Positions 23,119 through 31,386 of a stretch of DNA of 64,000 nt are shown here, piece by piece. The stretch lies in assembly GCA_050014595.1 (NCBI GenBank), contig JBEKDA010000009.1, positions 1 to 64,000 of the forward strand, written 5' to 3'. Made by a program: the position numbers and the translations under genes. Position 1 is the stretch's first letter. Every line of letters begins with the position of its first letter. Under the pieces are notes generated by a model. The model made no database searches and was not told the DNA's origin. It saw nothing but the letters and a program-made list of their open reading frames with translations. This DNA comes from PALSA-129 sp050014595 (GTDB taxonomy: Bacteria; Acidobacteriota; Terriglobia; Bryobacterales; Bryobacteraceae).

Positions 23119-24870
23119 CTAGACTAATGCCGGTTCCGGGTGGACAAGCGCTCCCTGACGGTCGCGGCTCGGATCGGATTCCGGTTCGGGGTGAAGAATC
23201 GCTCCCTTACGGTCGCGGCTCGCTTCGGAGCCGTGGCCGTTGGAAGGCGCGGAAAAATCGCTGAGATCGCCGGGTTGACTGACGAAAGGGTCTGTCCCAG
23301 TTTGGAAAATCGCTCCCTGACGGTCGTGCGACAAGTCGCGGCTCGGATCGGATGCCGGAGGTTCAACCGGCTCGGCGGGCTTAGCGGGCTTAGTCCGTTT
23401 TGCCGGCCGCGGTTTCGCGCCGCGAGGCGTGGTGGTGCGCGGCGGTGCGCTCTTTACTCGGGCGGCTTTACAAAGCTCCTCGAACGAGACCCGGATGTAA
23501 TCGCGCAGGCGCGCGATGTCTGGCGCCACGTGGGCGTCGGCGGTCAGACCGAAGAACAGCTTGCCGTCGTAGCTTTGCACCGCCACTCCCAGCCCCAGCT
23601 CATAGCCGGTGGGCACATGCGGATAGGATGCCACCAGGCGCCGCCCCACCGTATAAAGCGCCGAGGTCGGTCCGGCCACGTTGGTGCAGATCAGGTTGAG
23701 CAGCGGAAGCGGCAGGGGAACCAACGGTATGCCGCGCCAGAACAGCTCCTGCATGGGGGCTGGAGTGGCGCCCAAGCAACTGGCCGCGATGGCGATCAGT
23801 TCGGCGGCCCGAACGCTCTTCATGATTTCCATCCTGGTGGCTACGGCGTGCAGCATTTCTACCGGGTCCCGCACATCCAGCGGCAGGACCACCGGGAGAA
23901 AGGTGATGCGGTTCCCGAGCGATTCGCCCTGCTCGTCGCCACGCAGGTTGACGGGACAGACCACACGCAGCAACCGGCCCTTGACCTTCTCCCCATGCAG
24001 CCGTATGTAACGCGCGATCGCCCGCACCACTACACTCAGGATGCAATCGTTCACCTTGCCGCCCAGGGCGGCGCGAATCGCCTGTACCTCGCTGAAATCG
24101 ACTTCCGCCCAGCAGAACTTGCGGTCGCCCGAACAGGGCTTGTTGAAGGGGAACCGCTCGGGCGGCTTTAGCAATTCCGGCAGCAGCGTTGCAAGTTCCT
24201 GAAGGGCGTTCTTCCCGCGGTCGCTGAGCAGCCCTTCGGCCAGGCCGAGCAGGCCCGCCTCGGCGGCGACCACGTTTTCCAGGGCGCTCTGAATGGCGCC
24301 GCCGACTTGCTCCGCCAGCGTGTGCTCGGCGCGCGGGGTGGCCGCCGGGCGAGTTCGCGGCTTGCGGATGGCGTGGGAACCTTCGGGGGTGGGATCCAAC
24401 ATGATCCTCAGCAGCGCCGCTCCGGCAACGCCGTCGGCCAGCGCGTGATGAATGCGCGCGATCAGGGCGCCGCGCCCGTTCTTCAAGCCTTCCACGATGT
24501 GGACTTCCCAGAGCGGTTTGCCGCGGTCCAACACCTGGCTGAGCAGCCGCCCGGCCAGCGCCTCGAGCTCGGCTTCCCCGCCGGGCGCGTCCAGGCGTAC
24601 CCGGAAAATGTGGCGCTTGATGTGGAAGTTCGGGTCGTATTCCCAGGTGGGATAACCCAGGTTGAACGGGGGTGGCACCGCCAACTGCCGGTAGCGCGGT
24701 ATGAGGTCCAGTTTGGAATCGATATTGGCAACGAATTCGCGGAAGGGGATGGGCCCATCGAACAGCGCGACGCAAGCGATGTTCAGCGGTATCTCTTTAC
24801 GTTCCAGGTAAAGAAAGGCGGCGTCGATTCCCGACAAACGGCGACTCAGGACCGGCGGTTGGTTGTCCAT
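23119..24870 (-). CDS. wax ester synthase/diacylglycerol acyltransferase (WS/DGAT)
   Basis: This 583-aa acyl-CoA:alcohol/diacylglycerol acyltransferase has the catalytic HHALADG motif at 141-147 and the family's second conserved region (SYDGKLFFGLTADAHVAPD). The core ends near residue 460, as in relatives. The remaining 120 or so residues are a Lys/Pro/Ala-rich linker followed by three related peptides (SRDLSHDRQGAIF, SRDRKGAILHPEP, SRDRQGALVHPEP) encoded by REP-like palindromes at 23148-23351. The enzyme would make storage wax esters or triacylglycerol at the membrane. The ATG at 24870 follows a small gene by 25 bases. Confidence 0.88.
   Translation of the reverse strand: MDNQPPVLSRRLSGIDAAFLYLERKEIPLNIACVALFDGPIPFREFVANIDSKLDLIPRYRQLAVPPPFNLGYPTWEYDPNFHIKRHIFRVRLDAPGGEAELEALAGRLLSQVLDRGKPLWEVHIVEGLKNGRGALIARIHHALADGVAGAALLRIMLDPTPEGSHAIRKPRTRPAATPRAEHTLAEQVGGAIQSALENVVAAEAGLLGLAEGLLSDRGKNALQELATLLPELLKPPERFPFNKPCSGDRKFCWAEVDFSEVQAIRAALGGKVNDCILSVVVRAIARYIRLHGEKVKGRLLRVVCPVNLRGDEQGESLGNRITFLPVVLPLDVRDPVEMLHAVATRMEIMKSVRAAELIAIAASCLGATPAPMQELFWRGIPLVPLPLPLLNLICTNVAGPTSALYTVGRRLVASYPHVPTGYELGLGVAVQSYDGKLFFGLTADAHVAPDIARLRDYIRVSFEELCKAARVKSAPPRTTTPRGAKPRPAKRTKPAKPAEPVEPPASDPSRDLSHDRQGAIFQTGTDPFVSQPGDLSDFSAPSNGHGSEASRDRKGAILHPEPESDPSRDRQGALVHPEPALV
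23148..23351. repeat. three REP-like palindromic units inside the WS/DGAT 3' end
   Basis: Units at 23148-23177, 23199-23228 and 23310-23351 share GCTCCCT(G/T)ACGGTCG and CGGCTCG(G/C). The third has an insertion containing CGACAAGTCG. They are read in one frame on the minus strand as DRQGA/DRKGA peptides. A fourth relative lies in the intergenic DNA near 25735-25790, and a fragment near 40255-40290. Confidence 0.7.
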
Positions 24871-24895
24871 TAGGTGGTCGGCTCCAGGCTGGCGT

Positions 24896-25099
24896 TTACA
24901 GGCAACTGGCGCGGCTGGCCACGGTGCACTCTGTGTCCTCCCACTCTTCGAGTTCGGTGAGGTCCGGGTAACTCCCTAAGTGCCAAAGTTCGAATGCAAG
25001 AAGATCGAATTCCTGTTCCTCGATCCTCACCGGCGGGTCGTCGCTCCAATGGGCGCTTTCCGCAACTTCTTCGGCGAGGGGGATTTCCAGGACAGCCAT
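24896..25099 (-). CDS. small acidic protein upstream of WS/DGAT, unknown
   Basis: This 67-aa protein is not recognised. It is rich in Glu/Asp over residues 5-55 and ends in TECTVASRASCL with two cysteines. A clear ribosome site, GGAGG at 25106-25110, precedes the ATG. It is the first gene of the lipid operon, ending 25 bases before WS/DGAT. The acidic leader-like body and short Cys/Ser/Thr tail recall peptide-precursor layouts, but no modifying enzyme is nearby; a small regulatory or adaptor protein is equally possible. Confidence 0.6.
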   Translation of the reverse strand: MAVLEIPLAEEVAESAHWSDDPPVRIEEQEFDLLAFELWHLGSYPDLTELEEWEDTECTVASRASCL

Positions 25100-25198
25100 G
25101 GCATACCTCCAATATTAAAGTATTTAAGACCTGTAGTTCCGCTTGTAGGTTATGCCCGATTTCGCCGGGTGTCAACCCTGCCCGGCATTTGGGGAATG

Positions 25199-25275
25199 TG
25201 GTGCGCCCGGAGAGACTCGAACTCCCGGCCTACTGGTTCGAAGCCAGCCGCTCTATCCAACTGAGCTACGGGCGC
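25199..25275 (-). tRNA. tRNA-Arg (anticodon UCG)
   Basis: The minus strand folds as a cloverleaf. The acceptor is GCGCCCG/CGGGCGC with discriminator A and an encoded CCA. The D arm is GCTC...GAGC, the anticodon stem GCTGG/CCAGT with loop CTTCGAA (anticodon TCG), a 5-base variable loop, and the T arm GGGAG-TTCGAGT-CTCTC. Length is 77 nt including CCA. It reads CGA codons. Confidence 0.95.
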
Positions 25276-25507
25276 GCATTTTTCAACAACTTGACGCCAA
25301 CCCAGCGCCGCATTGAGGTACTGGTGATGGATCAACGCCTTCACGATTTTATCAGAGAACCGATCTGTTTGAAGAGAACTGCCGCGGCGGCGGCCCGAAC
25401 GCGGTTTCCTGCAATTCCTGGATTTGCGCGATGAGCGCCGCCGCGAAATCGAAGGCAGACGCGGATCTGTTTGTGGATGGGCTGCTCGAGAATTGCTGCT
25501 GGGTTAA

Positions 25508-25684
25508 CTAGAAGATATTGATACCAACAAACTTTAACATCCAGATAACCAGCCATATAGCGATGATTGCCACGACGATGTATCTAATCCATTGCGATAA
25601 GGTTCTGGGTTCGGTCCGATTTTCCACACCTCTGTTATACGCTATTTCACCAGGCAGTGAAATGCTCAGCCGCCCGGAACTCAT
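25508..25684 (-). CDS. small single-pass membrane protein, unknown
   Basis: This 58-aa ORF has a C-terminal hydrophobic helix of about 25 residues (IRYIVVAIIAIWLVIWMLKF). No family is recognised. The ATG at 25684 lacks a clear ribosome site; a GTG at 25627 would give a 39-aa version (VENRTEP...) just after AGAGG. The strongly membrane-like C-terminus is the main reason to list it. Confidence 0.4.
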   Translation of the reverse strand: MSSGRLSISLPGEIAYNRGVENRTEPRTLSQWIRYIVVAIIAIWLVIWMLKFVGINIF

Positions 25685-25734
25685 TGGTCCACGGCTAGCG
25701 CTTTGACCACGTGCTGTTTTGCTGATAACTGCCC

Positions 25735-25790
25735 TCCGCTCCCTGACGGCCGCGGCTCTGTGCGGAGGTGGGAGCGTCAGCCGGGTCAAG
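25735..25790. repeat. REP-like palindromic repeat
   Basis: Two opposed copies of the core (GCTCCCTGACGG and GGGAGCGTCAGCC) flank CGGCTCTGTGCGG, forming a hairpin. It resembles the repeats at 20776-20860 and those in the WS/DGAT gene. Confidence 0.6.
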
Positions 25791-25823
25791 GCGCTAGAGT
25801 TTCTCCCGGGGCCGCCCCCGGGC

Positions 25824-26159
25824 TTACTGGCGGGCCCGATATCGCGCCACTCGCAGGATCGCGGCCTTGCATTCCTGGCCGTCGGCATCCTGGATGAACA
25901 GGTGCCTGCGGTCGGCCGAGAAGCGCATCGGAACGTATAAATCCAGGTGCAGTGGCGTGTCGGATACCACCAGATAGCTATGGCCGAAACCTTTGACGCG
26001 ATACACGTACTGCTTGCGCAGGTAGGCGCGTCCGGTCGAAACGGTTTTGCGGGAGAGGATTTCGCCGTCCTGCCAGCGGCGCGGCACGACCGCGGCGTCC
26101 AGGGACGCTGGAACCAGCAACGCAAATAGGACTCCGGCGATTGTGAGGCGACCCTCCAT
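25824..26159 (-). CDS. small secreted protein, unknown
   Basis: This 111-aa protein has an N-terminal signal peptide (LTIAGVLFALLVPASLDA). A basic, beta-rich mature part follows (YLRKQYVYRVKGFGHSYLVVSD, LHLDLYVPMRFSADRRHLFIQD). No family is recognised. The ATG at 26159 overlaps a CTCC-derived GGAG-like site poorly, so translation initiation is uncertain, but the signal peptide and length make it credible. Its neighbours do not suggest a function. Confidence 0.6.
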   Translation of the reverse strand: MEGRLTIAGVLFALLVPASLDAAVVPRRWQDGEILSRKTVSTGRAYLRKQYVYRVKGFGHSYLVVSDTPLHLDLYVPMRFSADRRHLFIQDADGQECKAAILRVARYRARQ

Positions 26160-26271
26160 ACTACGGCCTCTAGAATCATTCTAGTCCCAAATTGGTCCGG
26201 GAGATAGAGGAATTCTTGCGGAATTCTTGCGGGGATTTGGCGGCCCAGGCGGGGACGTGATATCCGCCACG

Positions 26272-27048
26272 TTATTTTCGCAGGAACAGCGACACCGCCA
26301 TCCCTACCCCGATGGCAATCACCACGCGGCGGACCACGGTGCGGCCCAGGCGGCGGGCCACCCCGGCGCCGGCGAACCCGCCGACGATCGCCGCTACCGC
26401 CATCAGCACCACGTAGGGCCAATACACCATGCGCGCCCAGATGAAATAAGCCGCCGCGATGCCGTTGACGCTGCCGCCGAACACCACTTTGAGGCCATTC
26501 ATTTCGTGGATGTCGCGGAGCCCCAGAATGCTCAGCGCCGCCAGCATCAGGATGCCGATCCCGGCGCCAAAATAGCCGCCATAAAGGCCCACCGCCAACT
26601 GGAACAGCATGCCGCCGGTCATCCAGCGGGCCGACCGCCGGGCCGCTTCCGTTCCGGTCCCCAGGTGGCGCTGCACGGTTTCCTGGGCGGCGAACAGCAG
26701 GGTGGCGAAGAGGATCAGGTACGGCACCAGGCGGTCGAATGTGGCTATCTTTGTGTAGCGCAGCAGGATGGCGCCGGCGATGCCTCCGACCAGGCTGGGG
26801 ACGATGAGCGCCAGGAAGCGCGGTTCGGCGGCGCGGAGTTCGCTGCGGTATCCCCAGGCGCTGCCCACCGTACCCGGCCAGATGGCTACCGTCGAGGTGG
26901 CGTTGGCGGTGACTGAATCGAGACCGAGCCAGATCAGCGTGGGGAACGACACCAGCGTGCCGCCGCCGGCGACGGAGTTGATGGAGCCGGCCAGGAAGGC
27001 CGCCGCGAAGGAGGCGGCGGCGTGCGGAAAGTCGAGTACGGAGGTCAA
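26272..27048 (-). CDS. TauE/SafE-family membrane transporter
   Basis: This 258-aa polytopic inner-membrane protein has about eight hydrophobic segments. The family pattern is GSINSVAGGGTLVSFPTLIWLG near the N-terminus, and a repeated half contains GGYFGAGIGILMLAAL. TauE/SafE proteins move sulfite, organosulfonates or similar anions. The gene is single and divergent from the radical SAM gene. Confidence 0.88.
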   Translation of the reverse strand: MTSVLDFPHAAASFAAAFLAGSINSVAGGGTLVSFPTLIWLGLDSVTANATSTVAIWPGTVGSAWGYRSELRAAEPRFLALIVPSLVGGIAGAILLRYTKIATFDRLVPYLILFATLLFAAQETVQRHLGTGTEAARRSARWMTGGMLFQLAVGLYGGYFGAGIGILMLAALSILGLRDIHEMNGLKVVFGGSVNGIAAAYFIWARMVYWPYVVLMAVAAIVGGFAGAGVARRLGRTVVRRVVIAIGVGMAVSLFLRK

Positions 27049-27164
27049 ACCGCAGGATAACTCAGGTTGCCGTTCGGCCTCAAAATTCGCCGCTTAAGTG
27101 CTAGAATTCACCTTTTAGTGTCTGAATGTGGTTTTCGCCGGTTAAGCCGCTTAGAATCTCAGAC

Positions 27165-28811
27165 ATGGCGGAATTCCAGGTATTACAGCCCAAAACTACC
27201 TATACGGGTTCGCCCATCCAGAACCTCGCCAAGGGCCTTCCCAAGACCACTCAATCGCTCTGCCCCGATTGTTCGCAACTGATTGACGCCAGGATCTTCG
27301 AAGACGGCGGCAAAGTTGTGATGGAAAAACATTGCGCGAACCACGGCGACTTCCGCGACATTATCTATTCCGACGCGCGGCTCTATCTGAAGATGGAGGA
27401 ATGGAGCTTTGGCGACAACCGCGGCCTGGAGAACCCGGCGGTGACCAACGCCACGAAGTGCCCGGACGATTGCGGCCTGTGTAACCTGCACACCAGCCAC
27501 ACCGGCCTGGCCAACGTCGATCTCACCAACCGCTGCAACCTCACCTGCCCGGTCTGTTTCGCCAACGCCAACGCGGCGGGCTACGTCTACGAGCCGGATT
27601 TCGAAACCGTCCGCAAGATGCTCCAGGCGCTGCGCGACGAAAAACCCGTGGCCGGCCGCATCGTGCAGTTCTCCGGCGGCGAGCCGACCATCTACCCGCG
27701 CTTCCTGGACGTGCTCCGCATGGCCCGCGAGATGGGCTTCAGCCACTTGCAGGCGGCCACCAACGGCATCAAGTTCACCGACCTGGAATTCACCGAACAG
27801 TGCAAGGAAGCCGGCCTGCACACGCTTTACCTGCAGTTCGACGGCGTCTGCGACGACGTCTACCGCCGCACGCGCGGCGAGCGGCTGTGGGAAAAGAAGC
27901 TGAAGTGCATCGAAAACGTCCGCAAGGCCGGGCTGAAGATCGTGTTCGTCCCCACCATCGTGAAGGGGCTCAACGACCACCAGATCGGCGACATTGTGCG
28001 GCTGGCGCTGGAGTACATCGACTGCACCAGCGGCATCAGCTTCCAGCCGGTGGCCTTCACCGGACGCATCGCGCGCCACGAACTGGAAGCCAAGCGCTTC
28101 ACGCTTTCCGATTTCGCGCATGCCGTACAGAAGCAGACGGGCATCGCCGATCCCTACCAGGACTGGTTTCCGCTGAGCTGCGTGACGCCGTTTTCGAAGT
28201 TGCTGAGCGCGTTGCGCGGCGACGAGACCACCACGCTGAGCTGCCACCCGCACTGCTCGCTGGGCACGTACCTGTTCGTCGACCAGAATCGCAAGGCCAC
28301 GCCGGTGACGCAATTCGTGGACGTTGGCGGGATGCTGAAGGAGATGGACCTGCTGGCGCGCAAGGCCGGCAAGCGCCGCGTCCAGTTCTTCACCAAGCTG
28401 CAGGCATGGAATGGCCTGCGCAAATTCTTCCATGCGGAGAAGGCGCCCGAAGGCCTGGACTTCAACAAGTTCCTGCAGACCCTGCAAGGCCTCACCGATA
28501 AGAAGCACGGCCGCGGCGAAGCGGAAGAGAAGGGCTTCACCTACCGCACCCTGATGCTGGCCGGCATGCACTTCATGGATTCGTACAACTACGACGTGGA
28601 GCGCGTGAAACGCTGTGTCATCCACTACGCCGCGCCGAACGGCAAGATCTATCCCTTCTGCGCCTACAACTCCGGGCCGGTCTACCGCGAGCGGGTGGAA
28701 CGCGAATTCGCGGTGCCACTTGAAGTGGCGGAAGAGATGAGGCGGCTGGACCTGCTCGCCAAGAAGAAAGGCTGCGGAAGCTGCGTGGCGGAACCGGAGC
28801 TGGTAGGGTAG
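27165..28811 (+). CDS. radical SAM protein of the tetraether / membrane-spanning lipid synthase type
   Basis: This 548-aa protein has an N-terminal rubredoxin-like iron site (C33-x2-C36 and CANHGDF with C57), then CPDDCGLC (C99, C103, C106). The radical SAM cluster is CNLTCPVCF (C124, C128, C131), followed by FSGGEPT and further Cys motifs (SCHPHCSLGTY, RCVIHYAAP..KIYPFCAYN, GCGSC). This order matches the archaeal tetraether synthase Tes/MJ0619 family and its bacterial relatives, which join lipid tails (family knowledge). A role in making membrane-spanning lipids is inferred. The start at 27165 is favoured over 27126 by the conserved N-terminus, though no ribosome site is clear. Confidence 0.82.
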   Translation: MAEFQVLQPKTTYTGSPIQNLAKGLPKTTQSLCPDCSQLIDARIFEDGGKVVMEKHCANHGDFRDIIYSDARLYLKMEEWSFGDNRGLENPAVTNATKCPDDCGLCNLHTSHTGLANVDLTNRCNLTCPVCFANANAAGYVYEPDFETVRKMLQALRDEKPVAGRIVQFSGGEPTIYPRFLDVLRMAREMGFSHLQAATNGIKFTDLEFTEQCKEAGLHTLYLQFDGVCDDVYRRTRGERLWEKKLKCIENVRKAGLKIVFVPTIVKGLNDHQIGDIVRLALEYIDCTSGISFQPVAFTGRIARHELEAKRFTLSDFAHAVQKQTGIADPYQDWFPLSCVTPFSKLLSALRGDETTTLSCHPHCSLGTYLFVDQNRKATPVTQFVDVGGMLKEMDLLARKAGKRRVQFFTKLQAWNGLRKFFHAEKAPEGLDFNKFLQTLQGLTDKKHGRGEAEEKGFTYRTLMLAGMHFMDSYNYDVERVKRCVIHYAAPNGKIYPFCAYNSGPVYRERVEREFAVPLEVAEEMRRLDLLAKKKGCGSCVAEPELVG

Positions 28812-28875
28812 CAGGTTTGCGGAATGCATCGACCGGCCAGGAGGCCTGTCCCACTAATGGTTGTAAGCTGAAGTC

Positions 28876-30510
28876 GTGGCTTTGCGATGCTGGTGGCGGC
28901 GGCTGGCGCCGGCGCTGCCGATTCTGGCGGCCGGTTGCGCCTGGGGCGCCGGTCCATTCTTCAATATCGTCGACTACGGAGCGCGCCGGGACGGCGAGGC
29001 GACAGCCACCGAAGCGATCCGCGCGGCGATTCAGGCGGCCAAGGCGGCGGGCGGCGGAACGGTATTCGTCCCGGCGGGAAACTACACCAGCGGGCCCATC
29101 GAGCTGGTGAGCAACCTGATCCTCTACATCGACGCGGGGGCGACGCTGCGCTTCCCGGCCGCGAAGCTGCCCTTCACGCAGGGCAGGCAGCAGGGGATCG
29201 AAGCGCTGACGCCGGTGCCGCTGATCGGCGGGCGCAACCTGGAAAACGTCACCATCACGGGGCGCGGCGTGCTGTCCAGCGACAACACCGAGTGGATGCG
29301 GATGATGCCGCGGGAGAAGGGTTCCGGCGCCGACCCGGGGAGCGCCAATGGGCCCAACTGGGAGCGGTTGCTGCAATTGCTGGAAGTGAAGACGCCGGCC
29401 GCGGAAGAGGACTACCGCAAGGCCGCACCGGAGCTGCGGCCGTCGTTCGTGCGCACCATGGACAGCCGCAACATCCTCATCGAGGGAGTGCGCTTCGAGG
29501 GTTCCCCGATGTGGACCATCCACCTTCTGTATTCGGACAACGTGATGATTCGGGATGTGACCATCGAAACCTACCCGGGCGTGCATACCGATGGGATCGC
29601 CGTGGATTCCAGCCGGAACGTGCGGATTTCGGGCTGTTCCATCGATACCGGAGACGACGGCATCGTGATCAAATCCGGGAAGGATGCCGATGGGCTGCGG
29701 GTCAACCGGCCCAGCGAAGACATCACTATCACCGGATGCAACGTACGGCACGCGCACGGCGCGGTCACGCTGGGCAGCGAAACTTCCGGGTGGATTCGAC
29801 GCGTGGTGGCCAGCAACATCACCTGCCAGGGGACCGAGATGGGCGTGCGCATCAAGAGCAGCAGGGGCCGCGCCGGAGGGGTGGAGGACGTGCGTTTCGA
29901 CAACTGGACCATGAACGGCGTGGGCCAGGGAATCAACGTGACAAACTACTACCTGATGGAAGGCGAGGTGCGCGGCGGCGAGGCGCCGGTGTCCAACCGC
30001 ACGCCGGTGTTTCGCAATATCGCCATCAGCAACATGACCATCCGCGGCGCGCGCGTGGCGATCGACATCGAGGGACTGCCGGAGATGCCGATTTCCGGGC
30101 TGCGCATCGGCAACGTCGTCGCGTCCGGAAAGAGCGGCCTGAAGGCATACAATACGGCGGCCATGCAACTCGTTGACGTGGAAGTGAACGCCGCCGGCGG
30201 ACCGGCTTTCCTGGTGCGCGATTCGAAAGATCTGTTGTTGGACCACGTGACCACGCGCGAGCCACTGGCGGACGCCCCGGTAATCCGGCTGGACCGCTGT
30301 CCGGGCGCGATTGTGCGTGACAGCCGCGCGTTCGAGCGAACGGGCACGTTCTTATCGGTGGGTCCGGGCGAACTGAAGAAGCTGGTATTCGCAGGCAATA
30401 CGCTCACCAGCGCGCGAAGACCAGCGGTGGAAGCCAAGACCGACTATTGGCGGGAAACCGAGCCGGCCACGGAGGCGGAGCCGGCTGCTCCGGGCGTACG
30501 TCACCGCTGA
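28876..30510 (+). CDS. secreted glycoside hydrolase family 28 (polygalacturonase-like)
   Basis: This 544-aa right-handed beta-helix enzyme has a signal peptide (LAPALPILAAGCAWG) and the N-terminal family start FNIVDYGARRDG. GH28 motifs are visible: SIDTGDDGIVIKSGKD (the catalytic Asp pair), HGAVTLGSE (GHG-like, with Ala before His) and GVRIKSSRGRGG-like GVRIKSS. It should cleave galacturonic acid-type or related glycosidic bonds in plant cell walls. The GTG at 28876 is used and no strong ribosome site is seen. It is convergent with the TIGR03435 gene. Confidence 0.87.
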   Translation: MALRCWWRRLAPALPILAAGCAWGAGPFFNIVDYGARRDGEATATEAIRAAIQAAKAAGGGTVFVPAGNYTSGPIELVSNLILYIDAGATLRFPAAKLPFTQGRQQGIEALTPVPLIGGRNLENVTITGRGVLSSDNTEWMRMMPREKGSGADPGSANGPNWERLLQLLEVKTPAAEEDYRKAAPELRPSFVRTMDSRNILIEGVRFEGSPMWTIHLLYSDNVMIRDVTIETYPGVHTDGIAVDSSRNVRISGCSIDTGDDGIVIKSGKDADGLRVNRPSEDITITGCNVRHAHGAVTLGSETSGWIRRVVASNITCQGTEMGVRIKSSRGRAGGVEDVRFDNWTMNGVGQGINVTNYYLMEGEVRGGEAPVSNRTPVFRNIAISNMTIRGARVAIDIEGLPEMPISGLRIGNVVASGKSGLKAYNTAAMQLVDVEVNAAGGPAFLVRDSKDLLLDHVTTREPLADAPVIRLDRCPGAIVRDSRAFERTGTFLSVGPGELKKLVFAGNTLTSARRPAVEAKTDYWRETEPATEAEPAAPGVRHR

Positions 30511-30559
30511 GACCTCGGCCCAACGCTCGAAGCCGGGAGAAACTGGAATCGGGCGGGAG

Positions 30560-31363
30560 TCAGTTCTCAATCGGGACCTTCTCCGCGTGGTCCACCACCA
30601 GGACGTCGGCTTGGCCCTTCTTCTTCTCCAGCCTGAGCCCCAGTTGGTCCCGCACGGCGTCGATGAGGCTGATTCCGAATTCGGGTTCCGGCCCATTCGA
30701 GGCTGCCGGCCCCGCTGCCCGTCCGCCCGGTTCCATCAAGAAGGAGAGCCCGTAATCGTATCGGCCGCCCAGCCCGGTGGCGTCCGTGACCGGTTGCCCC
30801 AACTGGTTGGAGAGGAAGTTTGCCAGATCGGCGATCGATTCGCCTTTGCGATTCACCCGCGCCATGGTGCGGACTGGCGGTCCGCCCGCGGGCGGTCTCC
30901 ATGCTGCCTCGGGCCTCTCGGCCGCCGGCTCCTGCGATTCCGTGAGCTTCGGGCCGCCCTTGGCCACCGTCAACTCGTAGACCGTCATGTCCTTCTTCTC
31001 GAAATGCACTTGCAGCCCGAAGCGCTCGGCCAGCAGCCTCTGCTGCATCAGTCCAAACTGCCGCCTGTCGGCGCCGGGCGGAATCTTGGCCACGACGTTG
31101 TACCGGGCGGTATCCATCCAGGCGGGCGCAGTCAGTTGGAAGCTGCGCAGATTGTAAGCCATCATTACCAGGAACGAGAGGCTGTAGTTTTCACAGGTGA
31201 GCGAGCCCGGATCGGACGTGCCCGGGCCGCCGGTGCAGCGCATCCCCCGCGCATCGGGCGGAGACGGCTTCACGGAAGCCACTTCGAACTGCGCCGTCTG
31301 CGCAAACGCGCCAACGCCGCACGCAAGAACGCTGCCGCACACTCTCACCATTGCTCTTTGCAT
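30560..31363 (-). CDS. TIGR03435-family secreted protein
   Basis: This 267-aa protein has a signal peptide (CGSVLACGVGAFAQ) and the family hallmark FEVASVKPS directly after it. YSLSFLVMMAYNL, LLAERFGLQVHFEKKDMTVYELTVAKGGPKL and a C-terminal DQLGLRLEKKKG.ADVLVVDHAEK.P.EN follow. This family is greatly expanded in Solibacter-type Acidobacteria (from family knowledge) and its function is unknown. It lies 23 bases downstream of smc on the same strand, though with its own probable promoter-free spacing. Confidence 0.92.
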   Translation of the reverse strand: MQRAMVRVCGSVLACGVGAFAQTAQFEVASVKPSPPDARGMRCTGGPGTSDPGSLTCENYSLSFLVMMAYNLRSFQLTAPAWMDTARYNVVAKIPPGADRRQFGLMQQRLLAERFGLQVHFEKKDMTVYELTVAKGGPKLTESQEPAAERPEAAWRPPAGGPPVRTMARVNRKGESIADLANFLSNQLGQPVTDATGLGGRYDYGLSFLMEPGGRAAGPAASNGPEPEFGISLIDAVRDQLGLRLEKKKGQADVLVVDHAEKVPIEN

Positions 31364-31386
31364 GATGGCTAGATTATAAGGTAATG

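Noticed and set aside
23148..23351. CRISPR-like array in the WS/DGAT 3' end
   Set aside because: The units are unequal, palindromic and in coding frame. Spacers are not uniform, and no cas genes are present.
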